Shown: positions 24,095 through 54,522, counted from the first letter of the stretch. The stretch is 64,000 nucleotides of DNA from Gigantopelta aegis (GCF_016097555.1 NC_054713.1:14827455-14891454), one strand, 5' to 3'. The notes: generated by a model not told the origin, from the letters alone. Numbers and translations are program-made.

Positions 24095-24690
24095 AAGTTT
24101 GTTTTGTCTAATGACACCACTAGAGCACATTGATTAATTAAACAACTGTTATTGGGGGGGGGGGGGGATTTTTTTTTTATTTAACGTTGCACACTCAACA
24201 CATTTTATTTACAGTTATATAGCATCAGACATATGGTTAAAAACCACACAGATATTGAGAGAGGAAACCCGATGTCGCCACTTCATGGGCTACTCTTTTC
24301 GATTAGCAGCAAGGGATCTTTTATATGCACCATCCCACAGACAGGGTAGTACATACCACAGCCTTTGGAATGCCAGTTGTGGTGCACTGGCTGGAACGAG
24401 AATGGGCCCACCGACGGGGATTGATCCAAGACCAACTGCGCATCGAGTGAACACTTTACCACTGGGCTACATCCCGCCCCCATCGGCTATTGGATGTCAA
24501 ATATTTAGTAGTTCTGACTTGTAGTCATCAGAGGAAACCTGCTACATTTTTTTTCTAATGCAGCAAGGGATATTTTATATGCACTTTCCCACAGACAGGA
24601 AAGCACATACCACAGTCTTTGACGAGTTGTGGTGCACTGGTTGGTACGAGAGAAAAAAATCAATCAGCTGAATGGATCCACAGAAGTGGT
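24095..24690 (-). mobile_element. SINE-C(T2) split by a nested SINE-A
   Basis: The T2 tail starts at 24095, and the family C core and part of its head (ggatccacagaagtgg) end near 24690. SINE-A interrupts it at about 24169-24480. Confidence 0.75.
24169..24480 (-). mobile_element. SINE-A(T1) nested in SINE-C
   Basis: T1 tail at the left (tttaacgttgcacactcaac) and head at the right (ccactgggctacatcccgcc). A G-run marks the left junction. Confidence 0.8.
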
Positions 24691-24946
24691 AGAAGGATAA
24701 GAGAGAAAGGGGAGAGGGTGAGAGAAAGATAAGGGAGATATGTTCTTTTTTGTTTTGATGTTATTTGTTTTGATGTTATTAATCATATTCATATTACAGG
24801 AATTAATTAATGTAAACAGAGGAGGTGTTTATGGGCATTGCCGTATTGACATTATTTTTAAATCATATTGACATTATACACCATTAGAGCAATTACTGCA
24901 AATAGACAGGTCATGCTACATGTACATCCATTATAGTATTTTATGC

Positions 24947-25289
24947 AGGGCTACTGCTTTATGGTAGCCCCACTCCCATGGCGAGTGATATTCAATGATG
25001 GGCTAGTAAATAACTATCGCCAAGCCTGACGGCTAGTGAAAAAAAGAGTCAACTGTTGTAGTTAAGTCTATTTTGTAAATATGAATATTCTGCCCCCCAC
25101 CACCACCCAACATTAGTGTTTTTAGGCTTCATCTCCCTCTTTAGGTGACATCAGATTATTACTATTATTTAGCAAAATTGTATTAACTTAAGAGTAAAGC
25201 AGGGCTAGTGAATTTTTAATTGGGCTAGTAAATTTTAAAAATCACTGATCCCACGGCTAGTGGATTATATAAACATTTTAGAAGCCCTG
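24947..25289. mobile_element. CAGGGCT..AGCCCTG MITE
   Basis: Starts CAGGGCTACTGCTTTATGG and ends TTTAGAAGCCCTG. The interior matches the 22313 element (ggctagtgaatttttaat). Confidence 0.7.
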
Positions 25290-26255
25290 CATTTATTGCA
25301 CTACATGTACATCAGGAGTGGAACAGTGTAAAAATAGTGGTACGACTCGAACCAAGCCGAGCGCCTTAAGGATGCTAGTATTTTAGTGGGTGTGCTAAGA
25401 TTTTTTAAAAAGGGGGGGGGGGGGTACGGCCATGGACATATTGGCAGTACCATCCCTATGCATGTATATCGATTGAGAAACGTTTGAAAATGGTGTCACA
25501 ATGGCACAAATTTTGATGATGTGCTAAACATAGTGTATATGAAAGTCTTTGGTTATAGAAAGTACCAATTTTATTTTACATCCAATTATAATTGCGAATG
25601 ACTATATGGTATGAAATGACTTTTTGCTGTGGTTCAAACTGACCATGGTATGAAACTGACATAGCCTATGCAATGCCATGCATTATAGTTATATCATAGC
25701 TTATGAATATGACAGTTTTACGATATTGTAACACTATAAAGTAAGATAGCTTCAAAAATCACTAGCCTGCCAGCAACCTACCTGAAGACATGAACACTTC
25801 AGTAATACCTGTATTTTACTTTATGTTGCCTACATGTACCTGTTTTATTATCTGCAGCCTAGATAAAAATATGAAATACACTGGTGAAAGGTATTTCAAA
25901 TTCCACATTAAAATTTAACATATATTGTTGAATAAATGATCATTTTATGTGAACATCACAAAATTGATGAACATGTACAAACTTGTTTTATCATGTCGAT
26001 TACATTTGTTGAAGATGTCTTTGCTTCATCCAGTTAAATTATGTATAATCATGATATAGTTTACTGAAATACATACCAAATAATACCTAAATCTTCAAAT
26101 ACTTATCAAACGCAATCAATATATGAAAACAAATACAAAATTAGAAAGTTTGTTTTGGCCGCCATAGCAGTACATTAACTGGTATTTTGAGAAGGATTAC
26201 GCCGCAACAAAAGTGTCTCACCAAGCAGTTTTTTTTTAAATTAGTTTTTTGTCTT

Positions 26256-26311
<56 letters not shown>

Positions 26312-26485
26312 TATATGATTTTTTTTTTAATAACTCAAACTCCACTAACAAGATTCGAACCTGCTACCGCCTTGTGAATGAAAAATCCCACGAGATGTGT
26401 GTAATGTAGTTAATAATTCTTATACTAACCATGAACCAGTCTACAGGAAATACATTGTTTGACCTTGGTGACCTCGCTGGCGAAA
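25290..26485. other. Intergenic region upstream of SDHB
   Basis: No exon recognised. Contains a (CA)n tract at about 26258-26310. A tRNA T-arm-like string (complement of gattcgaacctgctacc) near 26349 has no matching tRNA body. SDHB and the PPP1R35-like gene diverge from this side, so its promoter and the missing non-coding exon of the latter should lie here. Confidence 0.45.
26257..26312. repeat. (CA)n microsatellite
   Basis: About 25 CA repeats, just upstream of SDHB. Confidence 0.98.
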
Positions 26486-44614
<18,129 letters not shown>

Positions 44615-44728
44615 AACGTTTTCTTAAAAAATTAAGTTTTAGTTTGTCGCTGTACAAACCTGCAGGTTTCTGTTTCTGGTGTTAAGTGTAAACTTAGCGC
44701 TAAATGCACACTTGACATTTTGCTGTTA

Positions 44729-44734
44729 AATAAA
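44729..44734 (+). other. Polyadenylation signal of SDHB
   Basis: A canonical AATAAA lies about 115 bp after the SDHB stop codon, the expected place for a short 3' UTR. Cleavage would fall 10-30 bp downstream. Confidence 0.6.
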
Positions 44735-44824
44735 AAGACTTCACAAATATGCATCAGTATAAAATGTGCTATGTCCTATCTGGATCTTAATTCTTAAAAT
44801 CTCCAGATTTGGACAAAATTTAAT

Positions 44825-44985
44825 TAAACTGATTGTCCCGAGTTTGCTACCTTTGTAACATTAGTTTTGGACTAATAGACTGGTTTTCAAAAACTAAAAC
44901 TGGATATTAAAAATATTTTCTTGTTTAGAACATAGTGTTTCTGGTCGTCTTATTATTTGTAACAGCTTAAACTATGTAACATATA
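44825..44985. mobile_element. Partial TTAA MITE, family 2
   Basis: One end only (gattgtcccgagtttgctac, then ttttcaaaaactaaa). Confidence 0.5.
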
Positions 44986-44998
44986 TATATTTATTTTT

Positions 44999-45173
44999 GC
45001 AGGGCTAGCTCTGGCATTCGCCATATTTGCTAATTGCAAATTTTAAGAATACTAGTAATTAGAAAATTTTATTTTAATTTGGCAAAAACAGTTTGTGTAC
45101 TAATTGACATTTATGTTTCACATTTTTGAAATAATTTGGTGACATTTTTTTATCATTCAGAGCTAGCATTGAT
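44999..45173. mobile_element. CAGGGCTAGCTCTGG-family MITE, diverged
   Basis: Left end GCAGGGCTAGCTCTGG; right end a weaker complement (TTCAGAGCTAGCATTG). Interior resembles 37373-37540. Confidence 0.5.
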
Positions 45174-45381
45174 TTATATGTGTGAACTCATAGGGAGGTA
45201 AACCCATCAAATTCGGGACAGTCTCTTCAATCATTTTTGTTCTGATTGGATGTGGTGTTACAGATAATCGCACCACTATTGTCTTTTATAAAGAGTGCAT
45301 TATTAAGAGCAGTTGGAAGGTTTTGATGGTGGTGGTGGTGATTCTTTTTTTATTTTTTTATAGCTTTCTCAGTGCAACAGA

Positions 45382-45932
45382 TAATTTGTCCTGCCATATA
45401 AAAACAACTTTTGCTTTTATTCATTGACCTCAGATGCATCCTCTACCTCTGCCCCCAATCTGCAATAATAAAAAAAGAAGAAGCAAAACAAATACATCGA
45501 GATTAAAAGCAAAGAAAAAAAAGGTTCATTTGAAATCATAGAAGTTTAGGCCTTTGATCGACTCTGGGATGTAACCATGTTAGGACATCATCAGTGCAGT
45601 AGCAGGGAGTGACATGGTGGTGGGGGTTGTATGTAGGTGAGCTGTCAGTTCATGAAAATTGAAAGTTTAGTTGAAGTTTTCTTAGAAGTCCTTTTTTGTA
45701 TTTTTGTTTAATTTGAAAAATGTTTGGATGTTTGTGAAACCTTCAGAAAAGTAAAATTACACAAATAGAGACTGGGCAAATGATTAGCATCATAGAATTG
45801 TAAAAAAAAATGAAAGGAAAAATCCTGGTGTGTAACCATCAAACCCAAATTACAATTTTGTTTTGATGTTGTCATGTGTTGATTTTAGAAACTGCCTGAA
45901 ATTGACTTCAATTTGAATTAAAAAAAATACTA
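45382..45932 (+). repeat. Diverged duplicate of an SDHB intron 7 segment
   Basis: Corresponds to 42733-43310. It contains no SDHB exon, so it is either a partial segmental duplication or a dispersed repeat that landed twice. Confidence 0.8.
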
Positions 45933-46987
45933 CCAACAGACTGCAGTTTTATCTTTTTAAATTTATTTCCAGGAAAAATATTTACATCATCATGTGTGAT
46001 ATACCATTACTCGCACGTGTAGTTTGGGTATATTTAAAGATACGGTCCCTCCTCTCTATCCTATAATATTATCTTATTAAATGAGTGTTTTCATATTGGC
46101 CTGATTATGGGACTTGTATTGGCCTGGCTATAGGACTTGTATTGGCCCGGTTAGAGGGATTTTATTGGCCCATAGTAACTTATATAACAAGGCTAATGTG
46201 AAAATATCCATTTAACAATATAATATCGTTAATATGCAAAACGAAAACAACTACAACCGTGTGTCTTTTCACTGTCAACGAATTTATCTGCAGCTTTGTT
46301 GCGGCATATGGTATTTTGTGTAGTCCTTTTCGGTGTTGATGTGGTCAATACGTTTTTTTAAATACTATAACCTGATCCCTAACCTATGGCACTTCCCTCC
46401 GTGTTAATGGACTGGTCCAAACATCCCAACAGCCAATTGCCCTGAATCTTACAGAATACAGGGTATCTTCCTCTTGTCATGTGGTATCTACTTTCTCCTC
46501 TTGTTCGGTCCAGATATGTTTTCATTTGCCCTCTGTAATCCAAATCGTCTGATATTATATTTGTTGTGAATACTGTTGATCCAAGTTTTCTCTTATTTTT
46601 TGTGCAAGCCTAGATCAGAAATTATCACTAACAAGAACTGTAGAATGGTATGTAATGGGAAGAAAATTAAACTGATATATTCTAAATATTTAAATACTGA
46701 AGTATTCTCGATATTACAACAAAGATAATTATTAATGAAATAAAAACAATTGTAATAATGTATTCTTCTCAGTGTTGTTCATTCTGCGGGTGTCTTCTTT
46801 TTTTTCTTTTTTTTTGTCCACAGAAGTGTGATATGATTCTGTAGTAGGCCTAGAGTGTTTTCCTAATGTGTGATCAATTACAGGATGATGTTCTTAAATT
46901 ACTGCTATTGGATGTCAAACATGAGGTTATTTCAGGGTTCGACCACAAGAATTTGTTACCTACGGAATTTTGAAGGGGTACTGTGAT
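45933..46987. other. No gene seen
   Basis: Includes a short triple repeat of 'ttggcc(t/c)ggnta' near 46095-46170. No exon supported. Confidence 0.4.
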
Positions 46988-47150
46988 CAGTGGCGCAGCC
47001 AGGGGGGGCCATGCCTCCCAATCCCGGGAAATTTTTACCTTTTCGCTTATTAATAACATTAAAAAGGTTCCTGTGTCATATACCACTACACAGGTGCCCC
47101 TCTCCCCCCCCCCCCCCCCCCCCCAATACAAAATCCTGCCTACGCCCCTG
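46988..47150. mobile_element. hAT-type MITE, relative of 5642-5795
   Basis: Ends CAGTGGCGCAGCCAGG and CCTGCCTACGCCCCTG. Flanks ACTGTGAT and TCTGTGAT match at 7 of 8. Holds a long C-run. Confidence 0.75.
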
Positions 47151-47151
47151 T

Positions 47152-47695
47152 CTGTGATACGTCAAATGTTGTCTTGGACCGATTTTGAAGGGTTTCTGTA
47201 ATAGGTCAAATGTCTTGGACCGATTTTGAAGGGTTTCTGTAATAGGTCAAATGTCTTGGGCCGATTTTGAAGGGTTTCTGTAATAGGTCATATGTTGTAT
47301 TGGGCCAATTTTGAAGGGTTTCTGTAATAGGTCATATGTTGTATTGGGCCAATTTTGAAGGGTTTCTGTAATAGGTCAAATGTCTTGGACCGATTTTGAA
47401 GGGTTTCTGTAATAGGTCAAATGTCTTGGGCCGATTTTGAAGGGTTTCTGTAATAGGTCGTATGTTGTATTGGGCCAATTTTGAAGGGTTTCTGTAATAG
47501 GTCATATGTTGTATTGGGCCAATTTTGAAGGGTTTCTGTAATAGGTCAAATGTCTTGGACCGATTTTGAAGGGTTTCTGTAATAGGTCAAATGTCTTGGA
47601 CCGATTTTGAAGGGTTTCTGTAATAGGTCAAATGTCTTGGGTCAATTTTGAAGGGTTTCTGCGATAGGTCAAATGTTGTCTTGGGACAATTTTGA
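47152..47695. repeat. Minisatellite, 41-44-bp units with four-unit higher-order order
   Basis: About 13 units of gattttgaagggtttctgta plus ataggtcaaatg(ttgt)cttgg. Subtypes follow A-B-C-C twice, giving a repeat of about 168 bp. Confidence 0.93.
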
Positions 47696-48486
47696 GTTTG
47701 CATACAGCAATATCAAACAATGTAAATTTTGCACACAAAAAAAAACCCTAACATAAATACAAAATTAAAATTGAAAAAAATAATTATCCATTCAAGAGAC
47801 GGCAGTACTATTTATCCAGCGGCAAAAAAAACATATTTTTTCTATTAAAATAATACCATCGATAAAATTGCTGTCGATGCAGCCATGTTATTTCGACACT
47901 ATCTGCATTGAAAAAAAGGAAATCATCTCCCACCAAATAAGCCGTGGAACTTGTGTCAACTTTCCCACAGACAAGAGAGCACATATATGACAACCTGTAA
48001 TATACTACTATATACATGTAGTATTTAACTGATCCCATTGCAGATGGCTACTCTAATACAGAACTATTCTGCTCCCATTTTAGTGGATGTTGCATTGATC
48101 CATTTGCAGATGGCTACTCTAATACAGAACCATATTCTGCTCCCATTTTAGTATATGTTGCGACTGTTTTAACTGCTATGAAATAAATCCTAGATCCAAA
48201 TGTTTGAGGGAATGTAATTTTAGTTTCCAAAGGTGAAGAATGTACTGTTTGAATTTGTTCAAAATGACATTGCTTGAAAAACTACTTTGCTAATTTGTTA
48301 CGTTTTCAAAATGTAGTTTCCGATTTGCATTTAATGGTACTTGTAAGCTAATATGTGTGTATTGGTCAACCCCAGCTATTAAGAAAGTGATCACAGGTAA
48401 AATAGTGCCGCGGAGAATTAAAAACTCGGCGACAATTTTCAATTGCAGGGATTGTTGGTACATGTGCATCTGCTTATAGGCTGCAC
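47696..48486. other. No gene seen; one 70-bp direct repeat
   Basis: A segment with gcagatggctactctaatac is present twice (about 48040-48165). No exon supported. Confidence 0.5.
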
Positions 48487-48500
48487 TGTTAAAAGAAGGA

Positions 48501-48875
48501 TCGGCCTCGGTGGCGTCGTGGTTAGGCCATCGGTCTACAGGCTGGTAGGTACAGGGTTCGGATCCCAGTCGAGGCATGGGATTTTTAATCCAGATACCGA
48601 CTCCAAACCCTGAGTGAGTGCTCCGCAAGGCTCAATGGGTTCCTTGCACCAACCAGTGATCCATAACTGGTTCAACAAAGGCCATGGTTTGTGCTATCCT
48701 GCCTGTGGGAAGCGCAAATAAAAGATCCCTTGCTGCTAATCGGAAAGAGTAGCCCATGTAGTGGCGACAACGGGTTTTCTCTCAAAATCTGTGTGGTCCT
48801 TAACCATATGTCTGACGCCATATAACCGTAAATAAAATGTGTTGAGTGCGTCGTTAAATAAAACATTTCTTTCTT
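48501..48875 (+). mobile_element. Chimeric SINE: B head with T1 tail, 14-bp target duplication
   Basis: Flanked by TGTTAAAAGAAGGA at 48487-48500 and 48876-48889. Same head/tail combination as 40767-41139, so the chimera is itself mobile. Confidence 0.92.
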
Positions 48876-48889
48876 TGTTAAAAGAAGGA

Positions 48890-49929
48890 AAGTGAAAGTC
48901 AGTCAGTTCTAGGTGCAGAATTAAGTACACTTTCCCCCTCCCAAAAACCCCTAATATTTTTTATTTTTTTTTTAAATTAAGCAAGTTATGATCGATATAT
49001 ATTTCTTAATTGCAATTGCATGGAGATAATGTCCATTCTGATATAATTCATTCATTGGCATAGATTTTTTAAAATTATTATTATTATTTCTTTTCTTTTT
49101 TTTCTTCTTCTTTTTTTTCTTTTTTTTTCGAGGGGAAAGGGGTGCAACAACACTGTCTACGAGTTGTGCTATGGGGACAGGGTGGATATGTCTGGCTTCC
49201 ATGTCCCCTCCCCAGGCTGCGCCAGTGAATATATGATACTCACCTTTTGGGATGTTTTGGCATGGGCCTGTTTATGATATATTATTGTTATTGTTAAATA
49301 AGTAGATATACTTATAAGTAGACTTATGAAACAAACAAAAAACACCAAAAGACCTTTAACTTGATGATTTGTTAAACAATTATTTACTTGACAAAACATA
49401 GAGGGGTCCAAGGTCGAAGGTCATCGCCTAATTTCACGCTTATGCTCAATTTAATATTGGTCAAGCGAGGAAACACATTGAAAGCATTTTCTGTTGTTTC
49501 TTTCAAAATTGTGTGCCAAATTGTTGGATTAAATAAATTAATTACATGTAATGAACAACTGTACGATCCAATTATTATGACTATTAATGCCCGAAAAATA
49601 CAATAAATGCTGCATTTTAAAAATAAAATTCATCATAACAAATGCTGGTAAATACCAATGGTAATTTTTCAGAATGTTTAGATGCTTAAAAAGCTTTATC
49701 CTCCATTTTAAATGTATTCGTTTTATGTCTTTTTCTCTGTGAAGGCACCCCCCTCACACACCCCACCTAGCTACTTCGGTCTCAAGAGCACGACTAATGT
49801 TTATATATATTCAACTAACCAGTACATACACACGTATACAAAAAAACACAAATATATCGTGAGAAATGCAATTTAAACGTCTTGTATTTTGCATTGATGA
49901 CTTTTACTTGTAGAATGCAGAAAATTGCA
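48890..49929. other. No gene seen
   Basis: Contains a pyrimidine-rich tract at 49085-49130. No exon or repeat family recognised. Confidence 0.4.
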
Positions 49930-49943
49930 TTCCAGGCCATCTA

Positions 49944-50272
49944 ATGGCGGGACGTAGCCCAGTGATAAAGCGTTCGCTTGATGCGCGGTCGGACTGGGAT
50001 CGATTCCCGTCGGTGGGCCCATTGGGCTATTTTTTTGTTCCAGCCAGTGCACCACGGCTGGTATATCAAAGGCCGAGGTATGTGTTATCCTGTCTGTGGG
50101 ATGGTGCATATAAAAGATCCCTTGCTGTTAATCGAAAAGAGTAGCCTATGAAGTGGCAACAACGGGTTTCCTCTCTCAATATATGTGTGGTCCTTAACCA
50201 TATGTCCGACGCCATATAACCGTAAATACAATGTGTTGAGTGCGTCGTTAAATAAACCATTTCCTTCCTTCC
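49944..50272 (+). mobile_element. SINE-A(T1), full-length, 14-bp target duplication
   Basis: Flanked by TTCCAGGCCATCTA at 49930-49943 and 50273-50286. Good reference copy: A box tagcccagtgataaagcg, B-like gggatcgattccc, core, T1 tail with TTCC repeats. Confidence 0.93.
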
Positions 50273-50286
50273 TTCCAGGCCATCTA

Positions 50287-50639
50287 GTTCTCACATTGTG
50301 TTTTGGAAAAGCAACCCCCAAACCCCTAAGAAATTCCTCACTCTCACTGTTCATTTGATTTGGCCGTGTATGCAAAGTTTTATGTTTTAACCTAGCGGAC
50401 ATTCGAAAACTTGCTTTATGTAAGGACAAAATTATAAAAATAGGTATGATTAGTTGCTGGGTACAATGGTACATTCATTGGTTATTTACTACACCTTTAC
50501 AAAAAATCTTTACCTTTGTAAAAATAAAATGAGTTGTTGCTATGCACATCTCATTGATTCTTATAAACTATTAATATTAGCTAGAACTATATATATATTG
50601 TTTCAACATTGGCGTACACAGAGAAACCTCCGGGGTCCC

Positions 50640-50680
<41 letters not shown>

Positions 50681-51197
50681 ACACACACTCACATATTCAC
50701 ACACCTCCTACCGTACGTTTAAATAAATAAAAAATTATCATTTCATCATCCACAATATACAACACTAATTTGTCCTGAAAACGCGTCTCTTGGGCATCTC
50801 TGTTTCAAAATTTCCCGGGGAGTATCCACCCCAACCTTCCCCACAGATTTTGCTCCAATTTGGGATCTCTGCTCATTTGCCTTCCACAAACAGAATATGC
50901 CCTTATATAGAATTATGTGGCCCTTCTCCGCTTTACAAATCCTGAATCCGCCCTTGTTCCATTTTTTCTTCATTCAACAAATGCAAAATAAATTCTGTCC
51001 ACGAATCTTGCTTGATCTAGTCAACGTTTGATAATAATTTACGTTTTCGGCTGTTTCTAAACATTCAGTACTATAGCTCATAATTAGTAACTAAATACCA
51101 ATATAGTAGATGGGTTTTTCATTTCGAATTGTTATTGCAAAAATCCATCTAAAATATTTAAAGAGACTGTCATTATAAGACGTTTCTGATTACTGAA
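50287..51197. other. No gene seen; contains long C-run
   Basis: C-run at 50643-50680 followed by CA. The remainder is unassigned. Confidence 0.4.
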
Positions 51198-51351
51198 GGA
51201 GGGGTGAGACGTATCCCAGTGGCAAAGCGCTCGCCTGATGCACGATTGGTCTAGGATCGATCCACGTTGGTGGGCCCATTGTTAGACACCCAATAGCCGA
51301 CGATTAATAAATCAATGTGCTCTAGTGGTGTCGTTAAACAAAACAAAGTTT
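51198..51351 (+). mobile_element. SINE-A(T2) with core deletion, 11-bp target duplication
   Basis: Flanked by TGATTACTGAA at 51187-51197 and 51352-51362. The head joins directly to the T2 tail, so it was probably deleted before insertion. Confidence 0.85.
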
Positions 51352-51560
51352 TGATTACTGAAAATATTAAATACCTTCTTTTTTTTTCTTTTTTAAATAT
51401 ATATTAATTTTAGAACATCGATGTCTTTATATTCAATGTATTTCGAGTCGTCGAGTACTCTAAAATGGTTTTTACCTCCCAATTATTTCATACGTGCAAA
51501 ACAAAAATATATTACAAAATAGAAAAGAAGTTTAAGCAGCTAAAGATAGTACGACGATCA

Positions 51561-51840
51561 AGAAGTTTGTTTTGTTTAACCACACAACTAAAGCGCATTG
51601 ATTAATTAATCATCGGCTATGGGATGTCAAACATTTGGTAATTTTGACATGTTGGCAATGGGGAATTTTTATTTTTTTTTTTTTTGGGGGGGGGGGGGAG
51701 GATTTTTCATAGCAGTACCGGCTCTGACTCAGAGTGAGTGCACCGCTAGGCTCAATGTGTAGGTGTAAGGCTACATACACATAGGCACTGCAGGTTCCGT
51801 GTACCCCGGGCTCGGGTGATACCGAGATAACTCAACTGAC
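51561..51840 (-). mobile_element. SINE T2 tail plus diverged SINE-B/D-like piece
   Basis: T2 tail at 51564-51655. After a G-run, a piece with ctcagagtgagtgcaccgct resembles the SINE-B body in the opposite sense. Confidence 0.45.
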
Positions 51841-52091
51841 AGCAAGCGTGGAGCACGGCCTTGTCAAGTAGTCCCATACCGAAATGGAAATACTGCGGCT
51901 TAACCATTCATCTCATCATAATCCATGCTTGTAATGTCTTTAAAAAAAAACCCACAAAATTTCTTTGTCTCTCTGTTAAATGTTTGTGGTGTTTAAAAAC
52001 AAAAATGTAATTTTAGTTGTCAAAAATGGTCGGTTAGTCAGAAACAACTTATTAATGACAGACATCTCATCATAGGCCTAGTTCCCTCTAC

Positions 52092-52377
52092 AGTCACAGA
52101 CCCTAGTTTCAACCCTTAACATGGACACTAAGTTTGGTTAATGTACAAAACTGTCTCCATAACCGTTACTTCTCGGACGTACGTGCGTTTTTTAAAATGT
52201 GAAAACAAAATTTAGTTTTTGGTATTAAAAACATGAGGATAACCACCACTTGGGATGTACGGAAATTAATAATTTAAACATTAAAATGTAAGTAATATCT
52301 TATTTTAGTTATAAAAAAACGGCTCTAACAGTGAAACATATGCCGTAGTGTTTAAAAACTAGGGTCTGCCCCTTTAA
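52092..52377. mobile_element. TTAA MITE family 1, left end trimmed
   Basis: Runs from cacagaccctagtttcaacc to aaactagggtctgcccctttaa. Confidence 0.6.
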
Positions 52378-52579
52378 TAATGCTGTTTGAACTTCACTGT
52401 TGAGAATCAAAACAATATCGATTACGAGAGAACTGTACAAATATTACTGGCCACGAAAAACCACGACTACCCACGAAGGAAGATGAAACGATTCCGAAAA
52501 TCGATAATTCCAATAATATTCTCGGGAAGTGAAAATGGTCGAAACTGCTGTTTTTCGTATCTAGTTACAGTGCTTGGCC

Positions 52580-52586
52580 TATATAG
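52580..52586 (+). promoter_or_regulatory. TATA-like box upstream of the folate-receptor-like gene
   Basis: TATATAG lies about 165 bp before the start codon. A transcription start 25-35 bp downstream would leave a 5' UTR of about 130 bp. This is a position-based guess. Confidence 0.3.
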
Positions 52587-52745
52587 TGTGTGAATTGTGT
52601 GTGACATGTCTGTGTTTAGAACACTTCTCTCTGAATCTTAGTAATTCGCAGAACGAACCGGCTGTTCAAATGACCTAACAGACATCAGAAGACAGTGTGT
52701 TTTGTTGGAACCATCAACTGATCGACAGTTCGATAGTTGACTGAC

Positions 52746-53348
52746 ATGGTCATGAATAGCGCTCTTTTAAAATGCGCCATTCTTTGGCTCTCCTTATTCG
52801 TCGGTTTTCGCTGCGTGTTATCCGCAGACGTCGCCAAAATAGAACTTCAGTTTTGTACATTCTTCAACAACAGAGCTCCCGAAATTCAACCCAGTTTGAA
52901 GAACTGCACCTGGTTCAAGGATAATAGCTGCTGTCGTCAGGAAGAAATCGCCGCAACGTTCGGTCGAGTAAAACCGCTTCGGGGAGCTTCGGAAACGTGC
53001 CAGCGTTACACGAACTATCTCATGTGCTACATTTGCGCGCCAAACCAAAACATTTTCTACTTCCGCGAGAGACTTGTCGTCTGCGAGAGGTTTTGTGACG
53101 CCTGGTACTCCGCCTGCCAGACAGCCATTTTGAAAGGATCCAAAATACGAGATCTGTATTCCGACGGAAGAGGTTTTTGCGTGGATCGACTTTTTAAAGT
53201 CAAGAACAATAACTGTTTCGACTTCAATCCAAATTTGGACACTTCTGGATCTGCTGTTTTACTAAGCTGGTTAACAGTCAGTAATATGCTGATATATTTA
53301 TTTACTACGCTGTGTTTTACAGATTTATTTTGTATTTCAAGTTCTTAA
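52746..53348 (+). CDS. Folate-receptor-like secreted, probably GPI-anchored, cysteine-rich protein
   Basis: A single-exon frame of 200 residues starts at the first ATG (52746); the frame extends three codons upstream only through a TTG. Residues 5-26 form a signal peptide, with likely cleavage near VLSA. The mature part has twelve cysteines (37, 54, 62, 63, 85, 94, 97, 113, 117, 124, 145, 157). The spacing CTWFKDNSCC, MCYICAPNQ and VCERFCDAWYSAC recalls the folate receptor / riboflavin-binding fold. NCT at 53-55 is a possible N-glycosylation site. Residues 169-197 are hydrophobic and follow a small-residue stretch (TSGSA), as in a GPI-attachment signal. It is shorter than vertebrate folate receptors, so the ligand is unknown. 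A TATA-like site lies about 165 bp upstream. It could instead be another extracellular cysteine-rich family; the exact family is moderately sure. Confidence 0.6.
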   Translation: MVMNSALLKCAILWLSLFVGFRCVLSADVAKIELQFCTFFNNRAPEIQPSLKNCTWFKDNSCCRQEEIAATFGRVKPLRGASETCQRYTNYLMCYICAPNQNIFYFRERLVVCERFCDAWYSACQTAILKGSKIRDLYSDGRGFCVDRLFKVKNNNCFDFNPNLDTSGSAVLLSWLTVSNMLIYLFTTLCFTDLFCISSS

Positions 53349-53587
53349 CGATTAGAAGGTGCATGAATGGTTTGAATATAGACTGTTTTATTTATGATAG
53401 TATACATGAAATGTTTGGTCTTTTCAATATTAGGTTGTTTGAAAAGTATGGACAACTATGGTTGAGCATAACTAGATCTTTTTATACGAAGAATCAGCAA
53501 TAACATATAATTTTATTGCTCTACCTTATGCTGCTTGAGTGCAAAAATGTAACCATCTTCATCAAAAAATAGCGGAGTCCATTATAA
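53349..53587. other. 3' flank of the folate-receptor-like gene
   Basis: AT-rich, presumably 3' UTR. No AATAAA seen close to the stop. Confidence 0.35.
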
Positions 53588-53823
53588 AGGAAGGAAATGT
53601 TTTATTTAACGATGCACTCAACACATTTTATTTGCGGTTATATGGCGTCAGACATGGTTAAGGACCATACAGATATTGAGGAAGCAAACCTGCTGTCGCC
53701 ACTTAATGGGCTACTCTTTTCGATTAGCAGCAAGGGATCCTGTATATGCACCATCCGATAGATAGGATAGCTCATACCACAGCCTTTGATATACCAGTCG
53801 TGGTGCACTGGCTGGAGTGAGAA
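53588..53823 (-). mobile_element. SINE-A(T1), 5'-truncated
   Basis: T1 tail at the left (ttatttaacgatgcactcaa); core ends at ggctggagtgagaa. Confidence 0.8.
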
Positions 53824-54518
53824 GGTTGCAAATGAATCACTACCCATTTTTACATGGATTACAAAAATTTTTGAGGGTAGAATGGTTGAAATAAATGGTA
53901 AAAAGCTCAGGTTAGTACATTTTGCCCGAATATCTATATAATGTTTGCACGTATTTTAGGTTTTGCTCCAGCACTGGAGGGGTGGGGGTGGGGGGTGGGG
54001 GGGCAGTTGTCTCCCGCTGCCCCCTGCCTCGTACGCTTGTGCGCATAAATGGAATCTAAACCTATTTTGGTAGAAAGTGGTTGTGACGGATTGTGCATTG
54101 CAGATTACATATAAACGTATAGGCTTGCACATACGGATTAGGGAACAATTTAATATGCGCCTTAGTTTGAAAATGTTTCAAGCGTCTAAAAATTGCGAGA
54201 ACGCTAGTTTCGTTCACACATCGTTTTTTCCAGTCTTGATTTGGTTAATCAATTTTTTGTTCGCGCATTAAAGTTAGGAAATCATTTACATGATCATGAA
54301 GTGTTATGCAAAGACGAAATCAGTTTTCTGAATTTGTTGTTGCGTAATCCATAAGTGGTTTTCCCCAATGTTCTATTCTCAGAGGTCTCTGTTTTCTAGT
54401 TCACCGAGACCCGCTGATCAAAATGAGATAGGCTGAGAATTCCGAAAATGTGGGCGTTGTCAATAGCACTTCTTCTTTTTTCCAAAATGATCACTACTGT
54501 CAACAAAGCTATTGTTTA
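53824..54518. other. No gene seen
   Basis: G-rich tract at 53979-54004; otherwise unassigned. Confidence 0.4.
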
Positions 54519-54522
54519 TTAA

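Noticed and set aside
26340-26370. tRNA gene upstream of SDHB
   Set aside because: Only a T-arm-like string; no acceptor stem, D-arm or anticodon arm fits.
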